Made by a program: the position numbers and the translations under genes. A model generated the notes under the pieces. The model was not told the DNA's origin and ran no database searches. It saw nothing but the letters and a program-made list of their open reading frames with translations. From Venturia oleaginea (lineage: Eukaryota > Ascomycota > Dothideomycetes > Venturiales > Venturiaceae), in NCBI GenBank assembly GCA_013176395.1, contig JABMLP010000021.1:682001-746000 (forward strand): a stretch of DNA of 64,000 bases. Reading direction: 5' to 3'. This document shows positions 48,101 through 58,170 of this stretch, piece by piece; positions within the stretch are counted from its first letter, which is position 1, and each line of letters begins with the position of its first letter.

Positions 48101-51100
48101 CTTTGGATGAGGACAAGCTCTTCATCTTCAACCCGAAATTGGTCGATAAGAGCCATAACTAGGTCTCGAGGTTTGGCTGCATCTTGCAGATCTGGCCCAA
48201 GGACGTTGATGATACTGTCTATACATCGGGCAACGACGGCATGGGTTGGAAGGTCAACCTCAAAATTTGAAGCAGCCAAAGCAGAAGCGTCCTCGTTATG
48301 TGTGTCAGCCATGTATAGTTGCGCAGCTAGACCGAGTGTGGCTGTAACATGGGGACCAAAATTGAGATCGGCAGAGTCTGCTACTCTGCTTATACTTTCC
48401 AAAGCCCAGAAATGGACGGCGGGATGGGGATCACTACTCAGAGAATTGAGTACTCCTAGAATCTTCTTCAGATGGAAGCTTGCAGTCATGCCACCTAGTT
48501 GGGCGTAGATGTTACCCAAAGCAACTGCGCAACCAGCTCGAGCAACTGGATCTCGATTTGAGATGATCTGATCGATTAAATCATCAATTTCTTTCACCGT
48601 AAAGTTGTTGCCGGACGGCTTGCACAGCCGCCCAAGCGCTTGTGCTGCAATGTTGCGAACGTACTGATCAGAGCTGAGCAAGAAAGCCTCAGAGAACGTT
48701 AGCATTTGTCCTGGAACACGGGGTACAATCGCTTACTCTGAGCAACTCTCTTGTGGCCTTTTCGACACCTTCAGACCGAACATCGCCAGGAGTCAGACTA
48801 GTCTCCCTAGTCGCCACCTTCAAAGCAGAGAACAATGCGCTTGCAACATTCACAGACATGGCGGCCTTTCGCGCAGGATCGCGCTGGAGATTGTTGTCGG
48901 AGAGAAAGGAGCTCAACTGCTCTAGAATGCTTTCTTGGACTCTCGGGGCTTGGAGAGGCAAAGAAGTGGCAAACAGATGAATGGCTGCATTGACAACTTG
49001 GGTCGCAAGCGGATCTGGTAGCGGGTGTGCTGTGCCCAGATCATTCTTGTAAAGGGCAATAGAGTCGTGCTCGCGCGCTCCGCAGGTGGGTTGAAGTAGC
49101 TGCGTCATGGTCAGCGCAAAGCTGGTACATTCCATACGACATCTCTTACAGTCTGATCTATGCTTGCTTCAATACCACGTTTCGTTATCCAGTGATTACG
49201 ATTTCCCCTATCGATCTCACCTGGTAGAGGTGTCGAGTCAAAACCTTGAACGAGACCGGTCACTCCAAAGCCGTAGTTATCGCCCACATCCCATATACTC
49301 TCAAAAGTACCCGCTGAGTTGGCAATTGATGCACTCAATGAAGGCGCATAATTTTCTGGATTGGCGAAGCAAGAAATGGCGAGCGGCAGAAGGTTGGTCT
49401 GCAAGAGTGCTTCGGTGCTGCCTTGGGTTCCATCAATGAGTAATCTCGTGTAGCATTGTAGAACTCTCCGACGGACCATAAGGTCAAAATCTAACAATTG
49501 CAGAGACGGTGACAGTTTTTGAGCTGGATCATCAGTCAACTTCTTTGAGGGAAGACTGCCCAAGAACATTTGTGTATTGTGCAGCATGGCAGCTATACGC
49601 TTCGTGACGTCTAATGTTAGGATGCGACTGTTGTATTGTAGGAAGGTCAAGATTGAACCCAATGCACATTCTCTCACATGCGCGAGAAAACTGAGTTCGA
49701 GCAGATTTCGTTGCGTCATATTATCCTTGTTCAAAGGCTTCGGAAGCGCGTTCTTCCAGAGAAAGAGTAGTTGCGAAAGATGGATCTTGATGAAATTGGG
49801 ACCGAGACTCATCAATCCACCGAGAAGGATGTACGCGACCTGTATCTGGGTACTCGAAATCCTCAAATCTTGGCTACCACTCGATTTGAGAAGTGAGGTA
49901 GCTTGGGTGAGAACGCGAGAGTACACATCAACGGAACCATACAATGGCTGGTAGGTTGATGTGCTCAAGACTGCCGACAAGCCATTCGCATAGCCCACGC
50001 ATCTTCTTGGAGATTGTCGTGCTCCAGCCAGCAAGCTTAGCTCACGATTGACGCTGTTCATACATATCGTCACGGTTGCCAGAAGTTGCTGCGGGCATGC
50101 GGCAACGAACGCACGCAGGCAGTGCGAGGTGTGGATTTGAACAGTGTAGCTTGGGTGCTGCAGAACTTGGAGCAGAGCTTCCCGGATAGACTCTGCGATG
50201 ACCGTGACAGCGGCACCTAACGATTGAATTAACAATGAGAGGGCACTCAGTGCAGCAGTCAGAGTTTGCTTGGAAGGTTCAGGCCTTTCCTTCAATGCTT
50301 GCGGGTAGTCCTTGAGAATGTCGTTGACCAGGAATTTGGCTGCACTCAGCTGAGCAGATTCACCCAAGATCTCCTGTCCCACCACATCTTCAAGAATAGT
50401 TCGTATGAACTTCCGAGTAATCAGGAGACGATAGCGATTGTGTGTGATACTCGGGTATCCCAGGAGGTATGTGAAAAGATGTCTGGAAATGGCCGGATAG
50501 TTGTTCTCGACCACACTCTCTCCCAGGCCCCTGAAAATTTTTATATAGCATTGAGCGACCCCTGCGCGAGCACGATTTGATGTCGCTGGTCTGATGTAAT
50601 GCTCAGAAAGTTGTCGCAAAAGATCCAAAAGACCGAATGACAGCACCGTGGACGGTTTTGAGGGTGCTGGAGAGTCTGGTCTTTCAATTTCCTCGTCATC
50701 GCCTTCGACCTTGGACCCTTTCTTGATGGGTTTCTTGGGCTTTCTCGACTTGGGTGCCTGCTCAGTCACTGGCGTTTCTGAGTAACTCTTCACCAAAGCA
50801 GTCGATAGACAAGACGCAGCAGCTCGCCTCGTACTCGGCGAGTGAGTATCAATTGCTTTCCAAATCGCACTCTGCAGTTTGTCAAAGTCATTGGAATTGT
50901 CGAAGAATGCAGTATGCCTGATCAAAAGCTCCAAGCATAAGCAGGCACGTCCTTGAACAAGGAACGATTTGTCACTCGAGGCAGCGGACCTGGCCTGTTT
51001 CCAAATGTCTCTTGCGATGGACTCATCTCCCGAGCTTCCAACCAATGTAAAGATCCGTCCCAGTGCCCGGAATATGGAGCTTCTCAGACCAGCATGATTC

Positions 51101-51585
51101 TGCGATTGCTTCAAACAACGGAGCAGATGTTGACTGGCAAGGGTGGATAGATTTATAGCACTGTCTCCTGCTGCCTCATAAACGGCCCCAAGACAATGCA
51201 CAGCAGCATGCCTAATGTTGATATCCTTGTCCTTGCCCGAATTGATGATGCTAATGAGTTCGTTGATCGACTCGAACAGCAATTTCCTGTCTCCTTTCCC
51301 AAAGATGCCAGCTAGACATCTCCCAAGATTGTTCCTCACCACGCGACTTGGGGCAGGCGAGGAAAGGTTCACGATCTTAAACAGCTCTTTCTTGACGTAT
51401 ATCTGGTGTGCTGACGCGCCATCGGCGTCGAGAGTCGCAACGAATCGCGCAAGTTCGGCAGTAAAGGTGAGGAGAAAAAGGTCTTGTTGTTCGGAAGGAA
51501 GAGCATGCAGTTTCTTGCTATCGAGTTGCGGATTAGGAGAAGCTGCAGAGCCGTTAGTCGTGGGCGCTGGTGAGGTTTCGGTCAT
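45141..51585 (-). CDS. LAA1: LAA1/HEATR5 family, AP-1 accessory HEAT-repeat protein
   Basis: Large cytoplasmic HEAT-repeat protein that helps recruit clathrin adaptor AP-1 to trans-Golgi and endosomal membranes. Eight exons: 49150-51585, 48737-49099, 47407-48687, 47129-47360, 46775-47076, 46280-46725, 46114-46232 and 45141-46060. The sum is 2032 residues, close to yeast Laa1 (about 2014), and every junction is in phase. Introns are 46-53 bp with clear CTAAC or CTGAC branch sites. In intron 2 the real acceptor is the GAG after TGCTAAC, not an earlier CAG. Intron 4 is GC-AG. Helical HEAT units run throughout; a Lys-rich linker (RKPKKPIKKGSKVEG) lies near residue 290. Intact. Confidence 0.92.
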
Positions 51586-51812
51586 GGTGTATGCAGAGAG
51601 AGGGAGATGTTATTCAGGAAAGTGTGTCGATTAAAGAACAGTCGAGCAAGCAGAGCGCCATCGGGATTGAGCGAACGACTTAGGCAGGATTTATGTATCT
51701 AGGAGTCGATATATCCACATCGAGTTCGGGAGTGCCATCTCACCGCAAATCTCACCCTACAGACTTCATTTGATCACCGCATTGTAAAATCATTATAAGC
51801 ACCAACAACCCG

Positions 51813-52887
51813 ATGTTTGTTCCCAGTCGCTCTTTATTGCGCTTTCTGAGGCAATCGGCATATCAAAAGCCCTCACAATGCCATTTGACTGAGATAGGAC
51901 CTTTGCCTGCCGCGGCGCAAGAGTCAATATACATTTCAATTCACCCTCGATTGGACTACGCTTCCACAAGGAAATCCAAACTTTCAGAGAATCCCAGGCA
52001 GATCAGTGCTGTTCAATTGAGAGGGTTCTCAACTTCAGTTCATACACAATCTGGCCATAGCAGATGGCATGTCGATTTATTCTTTGCATTGGACAATTGC
52101 TGACAATTGCTAAGGTCAAAGATCAAGCATGACAAGGCAGTAAAAGATGGACGTACGGCCAAACACAGAGTTCTTCTAGCGCAAGACATTGTCCTAGCCG
52201 TCAAATGTACATATTTGTGATACTCGTTTGAAAGATCCTGTCTAATCGTTGGCCTTAGTATACGGCCCGGATCCAGCAGCTAATCCTCGCCTCCGAACGG
52301 CAATTGAGAAAGCAAAAGCCGCTAAATATCCAAAAGAGTCAATAGAGAACGCAATCAAAAGAGGACAAGGAATCTCCTCCTCTGGAAAACCACTCGAGAA
52401 CCTCACCATCGAAGCAGTCCTTCCTGCTGGCGTGGCAGCAATCGTTGAGTGCCAGACAGACAGTAAGCCCAGGACACTTACGGAAGTACGATCTGTTATA
52501 ACGAAAGGCGGCGGACAGCCCAGTCCAACACAGTACATGTTCAACAGAAGAGGGAAGATTGTGTTCAAGCTTGGAGATGTTTCCCCGGATACTCTGATGG
52601 AGACGGCTTTGGATCTCGATGGCTTTGTCGATATTGAAGGCCCAGGAGAAGGTGAAGAGAAGGAAGATGGTCAAATTTCAGTCCTCACAGAACCGAGTGA
52701 GACCAAGGCAGTTGCGGATGCACTTGTGGAAAAGCTCCGAGTTGAGATTGCGAGTTTGGACATTGAATGGCAGCCTTCGGACATTCTTGAATTCAAGGAA
52801 GACGATCCTAGCTACAACCAGATTCAGGAGATCATTGACAAGCTAGAGGACATCAACGAAGTCCAAGATATCTACGTAAATATTTAA
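51813..52887 (+). CDS. TACO1: YebC/TACO1 family mitochondrial translation factor
   Basis: Mitochondrial YebC-type protein; TACO1 and yeast Dpc29 assist mitochondrial translation. Exons 51813-52066, 52115-52206 and 52259-52887 give 324 residues. The N-terminus (MFVPSRSLLRFLRQSAYQ) is a typical presequence and the mature part begins near the family signature SGHSRWSKIKHDKA, created by splicing intron 1. Then come AVKLYGPDPAANPRL (formed across intron 2), the KAAKYPKESIENAIKRG core, and the domain with FNRRGKIVF. Intron 1 has a GC donor (GCATGT). LAA1 is divergent, 227 bp away. Confidence 0.93.
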
Positions 52888-53252
52888 CAAGAAGCTGATT
52901 ACTGCTGGGATCAAGAAGTGATCGAAGTCGGGGATGGGTGGACAACTTCGAAGTGTCTATTGTCATCAAGATGATGTTGAGAGTGTGCTCAAGGATCCTC
53001 ATCGCCATGCTGGCCAACATCGACCACCCTTTCGCCCACTGAAAGAAATCGTGCGGGAGTTTCCGATGGTGAGATGCCCGTGTAACATGTACAATAGCAG
53101 AAGGAAAAAAATATACAGTGTCAATGTGACTTGTTTGATGCCGATCATCGTTTCGTAAATCTTCCTCTGTCCACCCGACTCGTCGCATCTTCGGTTGCCT
53201 TCCTCTCTTGCGTCTTTGTATCTTCCTCATTGCGATACCAGTCCGATCATCT
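52888..53252. other. Intergenic between convergent TACO1 and PET100
   Basis: About 365 bp of 3' regions; no feature seen. Confidence 0.55.
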
Positions 53253-53744
53253 TCACTTCCCTCTAACCCAATCTCCCCAGCTCTTCTTCGTCTGCTGCAC
53301 CGATTGCGCCGCATCCTCTCCCGACCGATCCAAGGGTCCCCCCTCCATCGGTCTCTCAAAACCCTTCAATTTAGACACAGCCTCTTGCACACCCAATCCT
53401 CCTTCTCCTTCCACCTTTCCCGTTTCCCTCTCCCGTCTAAACTGCTCAAGCCCCTCTTCCCTCAATCGCCTCTCTCTCAATGCCAGCCGCCGCCTTTGCA
53501 GTCTCTGGAGCTCTGATTCTATTTCGTCGCGTTCAAAGGGGATTTTGTGTTGTTGCTCAGGTCGAGGCCAGAAATCGGGGACGGAAAATTTGGAGTCGAG
53601 ATTTGTGCCGAAATAGTACATCCAGCCTATGGGGAACATTATGTACATTCCGAACTATAAAGGTGTTAGATGGAGATTGGCGGGTGGTTTTGCGCATGGT
53701 TGCTAGCAAGGTACCTTGAAGACTTCGAGATTTGGGCCGCCCAT
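53253..53744 (-). CDS. PET100: PET100, cytochrome c oxidase assembly factor
   Basis: Small inner-membrane chaperone that assembles subunits VII, VIIa and VIII of complex IV. Exons 53715-53744 and 53253-53654, 60-bp intron, 143 residues. The first exon encodes only MGGPNLEVFK; the second continues FGMYIMFPIGWMYYFGTNL, the family's single membrane helix, then the conserved FSVPDFWPRPEQ. The C-terminal half is a long charged helix (ELQRLQRRRLALRERRLREE), longer than in yeast but common in filamentous fungi. Divergent from the enoyl-CoA isomerase gene. Confidence 0.92.
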
Positions 53745-54193
53745 TTTGAAAGACTTATCGAGGCTAGTTGTGGAATGGTCTCGATTTATGGTTTGATATG
53801 TTTGATAGAGGGTGTAATGGATTTCTTGATTACCTAAACCAAAGCGGTTTAGGTCTAGTAACGAAAGAATATTTCACATGTCTCTTTTTACAACGCTCTA
53901 ATTCTTTCTAAACTCTCAAACCATGAATACTGGGTACAAACCGGAGAAAAGCGTTCATACCCTGCACACCTCAGATCTCCCATCAAAGATGAAGTCTTCA
54001 GGGAAGCTAACCCATCTTCCTCGAGTGTGGGGTGCAGCCGAGGATGACATTCTCCAGATCTCCAAAGCTTCAAGCTGCCGATAAACACCGTAATGTTTGG
54101 AAATATTAACCCTTTGTCTCTCTCATCCCCATTCCAACTATATCCTCCTTGATTAGACATCTGTTATACTCAGTTGATCTAAATACTGCAATC
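53745..54193. promoter_or_regulatory. Divergent promoter region of PET100 and the enoyl-CoA isomerase
   Basis: 449 bp between two opposing start codons. No specific site is recognised. Confidence 0.4.
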
Positions 54194-55083
54194 ATGGCGC
54201 CAACCGACGAAGTAACCCTCCAGATCAAGGGCAAGATCGCAATCATCACCCTCAACATCCCAAAGAAGCTCAATGCCATGAACCAAGATCTGTATTTCCG
54301 GCTTGCGATCTTGCTGCATGAAGTTGCTGCTATGCCAGGAATTACAATCACAGTCTTGACAGGAAATGGTCGCTTCTTCTCTGCGTATGCTTGTCCAATC
54401 TCTTCCTCCAACAATTGCCATCTAACTCTGTATCTAGAGGTGCAGACGTAGGAATTTCCCGCGAAGGTCCCTCTGGAGCCGACGCCTCCGAACTACGAAG
54501 ACACTGGCTGAAATCCTTCGTCTCAAATAACCTCCACATTACCCACGCATTCTACACCCACCCCAAGATCCTCGTTACAGCATTGAATGGCCCAGCCGTT
54601 GGTCTCTCAGCTGCCCTCGTGGCATTCTCAGATTTCATCTACGCGGCGCCACACACCTTCCTGCTTACGCCTTTCTCCTCCCTCGGTCTCGTAGCAGAAG
54701 GTCTCGCCTCCATCGCGTTCGTACAGCGGCTGGGAATTTCAAAAGCGAACGAGGCTTTGATCATGTCTAAACGATTGACCGCGCCTGATCTCGAGCATGT
54801 TGGATTTGTAAATAAGATCATTGATGTGGGCAATCCTCGGGACGCCGATTTCTCGGATAAGTTTTTGGCAGAGGTATTGAAAGAGGTCAACGATAGGATG
54901 GGTGAACATTTGAACAACGACAGCATGATTAAGATCAAGGCACTGATCCAGGCACCATTGAAAAAGACGATGGATGCGCAGGGAGTCCTTGAGGTGTTTG
55001 GGGGATTAGAGAGGTTCTTGAGTGGAGTGCCGCAAGAGGAATTTAGGAAGGTTGCGAGTGGGGAGAAGAAACATAAGTTGTAG
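54194..55083 (+). CDS. ECI1: Peroxisomal enoyl-CoA isomerase/hydratase (crotonase fold)
   Basis: Crotonase-superfamily enzyme, best matched to delta3,delta2-enoyl-CoA isomerase for beta-oxidation of unsaturated fatty acids. Exons 54194-54384 and 54438-55083, 53-bp intron, 278 residues. The intron falls inside the first oxyanion-hole motif, FFSA-GADVG. The second is ALNGPAVGLSAALV, and the region with LLTPFSSLGLVAEGLASIAF carries the usual catalytic acid (GLVAEG). The C-terminus KKHKL ends in HKL, a plausible PTS1 like the HRL of yeast Eci1. Isomerase over hydratase is inferred from size and this tail. Confidence 0.85.
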
Positions 55084-56485
55084 ATATTCGGATGGCAGTA
55101 AATATACCCATTCTATGCCCTAAGAAACCAGAATTTCTCAAAATTTGAGTATCCGTGGTCCTGACACGCTCACGAATCAGAAACTCAGTTATAGTCAAGT
55201 TCCCTCGGCTTTTGATATAGTCATGATTCAACGCAGTAGACATGGTTCGATCCTATAGTCTTCACGTCACGAATTGTTGCAAGACTCAATTTACCGATAT
55301 CCTGAAATAATCCCACTGAAATAGTTCCCGATATGGTCGACTGATTTAGCGCCGTGTCCTGAATTTCAGGGGCATCTGCTGTCCTCCCTGCTAATTCCAT
55401 AATTCCTTCTACTCATCAACAACATCTTCAAATGCTTTCGCCATCATTAACACCATCACCATCTTGCCCTGGGTACCATAATTGGCCAAGAAGCTGAGCA
55501 CGCTGCGTGACTGAACTGACACGCTTTCTCCGTGCACAATAGTTTGTACTCTATTGAAATAACTTCAGGTTACACGATTTACTTATCAGGAAACGTTCAT
55601 TTGGTCCACTTCAGTATTGATTAATTCCTCAGCTCACGATAGCCTGCGAAGAGGTTCATATGACTTTCGCTGTCTATTCTTCAATTGAGGACCTGGCTTC
55701 TTTTTGTCGTAAATGTCCTGCTCCGTTCAAGTGACTTCGGTGATCTGTGTCCACCCGTAGACTACAAAGTCACGTCGGACTATGTACAGTATTTCAGTTC
55801 GATACTGGTGATGAATCACGAGTATCGCGCTCGCGAAACTTCTGAGCTGGCAGTTTACTTTACTCAAATTACCAGAACTTTAGTGCCATCGACATCGAGT
55901 TGAAACAGCATCAAATGATGTGCCACCTTACATATTCTCATACCTAAGAGTCCTAACTCTGACGATGGTTACGTAGTTTGAAGTTGGGCAGGGTTCAAGA
56001 AGGCGAAGGTGTGGAATGGACCTTTTTGGATGTGGTGATGATATATTGAGGGGCTGATCTCTGAGTGTTTGTAAGTCTGTTGGTGTTGATCTTCGCTGTA
56101 GGGATTATTAGAATTCCAGAAACTAGTTGGCTGAAGGGAGTAAGATCCGTGTATCCATTCCCACTGAGGATACTCGAAGAAGCGGGAATGAAAAGGCCCC
56201 AAAATCAAGATTATTGATAGACCAAGCCTTCCAGGTAAGTTGGCCCATTCTATTCCATGTCAGGCACACAAACTGCTCTGTGACGCCCATTCCTCGAAGC
56301 AATGTGAGCCCAATGTCCGGTAGAATGAAGCGTGGTTTAAACTGTTGCTCTCGACTGCCAGCTTTCATAGTCTAGTCTCTCGACCGAAATCCAACGATTA
56401 CTCTCATCCAGGCGGACACTAGACAGCAACCTCAGCTGCATTCATCCATGATTTCTATCACTCTTTCCACACCACCAACTTAACC
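55084..56485. other. Intergenic, 1.4 kb, no gene
   Basis: Short frames on both strands without motifs. Confidence 0.5.
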
Positions 56486-56721
56486 ATGAATTTTCTCGCT
56501 ACAATTATCACACTTATCTCCCTCGCAACAAACCCAGTCCTGAGCGAATGCGTGGTCCCACCAGAAAATGCTACGGCGGACCAACCGCTCGAATATACCG
56601 CCCCAATTTTGATGGGGATAATGTTCAATGCGTGCTCTTCAATTGGGCTGATTGTGAGGGCGACATCAAGCGGGAATTCACGAAACCGTCGAAAGATCTG
56701 GCGGGGAATAAGTTTCTTTAG
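56486..56721 (+). pseudogene. Small secreted cysteine-containing protein, frameshifted
   Basis: The first 42 or so codons begin with a clear signal peptide (MNFLATIITLISLA, cleavage near VLSEC). After about 56610 the frame gives only basic low-quality sequence. The frame two bases on instead reads DGDNVQCVLFNWADCEGDIK and stops at 56719-56721. Its balanced composition and two more Cys suggest it is the true 3' half. A 1-bp change near the AATTTTGATGGGG run would explain this. The protein would be under 80 residues, like fungal small secreted proteins. Function unknown. The 56722-57431 interval downstream has nothing else. Confidence 0.4.
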
Positions 56722-57431
56722 ACTAAGTAAAGGAGTTTCTTTTGTTAGGATATGAGATCGAGGATTTTGCCGGAGAAGAGATGAGGGTGGGCGGAGGCTT
56801 GGGAGATGGTGGTGAGTTGCTATATTCCTGGAACAGTATGGGATATCGACTGTTCGAAATTTTGTTGAGATCGGCCGTGGCTTGAGGAGACGTTGTTGTA
56901 CTTGTTCAAAAGTTGGCTAGCCTAGGAGACACAAGGGGCCTGTTGAGCTCTGTGATGTCCCTTGAGGGAAGTACGTGTGTATTTGACCAGAGATCGATAT
57001 CGATAGATTCCTAGCGATTCTAAGTTCGAGAATTGCCAGAAATTTATCGAGATTGATCTAGAGTTTAAGGGACTTCGAATCATACAGTACCTCCGGTTTC
57101 GAGATATTGAGAGGCGCACGGAATTGAAGACACCGGGTGACACCGAGAGTTTTCCTCATGATTCAAGCTCCCAACTCACATCAGCTGGTGTACTTGACCG
57201 AAATCGAAAAGACCGTTGGAACAGGCCTATTGGACTCCTTAATTCACTTATCAATCTCTGACCATGGCACCGCTATGAACCTCCTCGTCGCCGCCCTCAC
57301 CAACCTGACCTAAGTCACTCAAGTACTCGCCTTGTAAATGGAACCTCGATCAGCCAAGTAGACCAAGGTTCCAGGTCCATTCCTAGTTCCGATACTTCCC
57401 TTTGTCTTCACCTCAAGCAACAATATTCAAG

Positions 57432-57660
57432 ATGCAACTCTCGTTCTTCACCACAATTCTTCCACTGATCCGGATGACTGTGTGGCAGTTCCTTAGGAAG
57501 GTTGGATTACGGAAATCAGATTTACGAGAAGCACAACGTGCACGCTTTATGGTCCGCAGGGGTGCGATTCCAAGGCTCTTTAGAGGGTTATCAGTGCATC
57601 GACGAATAATGTTGGGTCTCCTGCGAGTGGTCATATGTGTCGCAGGCCGATCGGTGTTAG
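57432..57660 (+). pseudogene. Second broken small secreted-protein gene
   Basis: Starts with a short hydrophobic signal-like segment (MQLSFFTTILPLI). Another frame then gives LGRLDYGNQIYEKHNVHA and GVRFQGSLEGYQC, a TAA, and a further piece with CEWSYVSQADRC ending in TAG. The fragments have the Cys and aromatic content of a small secreted protein, but no single frame spans them. It lies less than 1 kb from the similar relic upstream; the two do not look like duplicates. 57661-58170 has nothing I can support. Confidence 0.35.
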
Positions 57661-58170
57661 AATGGGTGATAATGTCTAGTGCTACTTGACATTCACTGCC
57701 ACTCCCAAACTCCGATTTCATTCCCAGTTCCACGTTTGAGGCCATGTCAAGAATCTAGATAGACGCCTTCTGTCATTGTTGGGACAGAATCTAAGCCCAT
57801 ATTTACCATCAGCGACAATAATTGCGCGTCAGTAGAGGAAGAGTTAGGGAGGTGTACAGTCTCTGGAGTAAAGAAAAAGATGAGAATAGTGATGAATGAA
57901 GAAGAGTTCGAAGCGAAAGAAGCGAGAGAAGTCTCGACGCTAGACTGTTTTAACAGGCGGTTACGGTTGTCCAAAACGCTCTATTGAAGAGTGGAGTAAT
58001 CGCGAGAACAATCCTGCAATGCTGGCTAAACCACCGAATTATAGAGACACAGCCACACAGCCGAGAACTAATCTTCTATTCCTGGAAACAGTATCCGATG
58101 GTCGACTTCGATCATCAATCACCTCCGTTCGTCTCTTACATCAACGACGGTCGGCTTGTGAGGATTACGA

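Noticed and set aside
48688..48736. Early CAG acceptor giving a 26-bp intron in LAA1
   Set aside because: Too short. A proper TGCTAAC branch point downstream points to the GAG acceptor, giving a 49-bp intron in phase.
56127..56375. 82-codon plus-strand frame before the first secreted-protein relic
   Set aside because: No motif, and an equally long frame exists on the opposite strand over the same bases.
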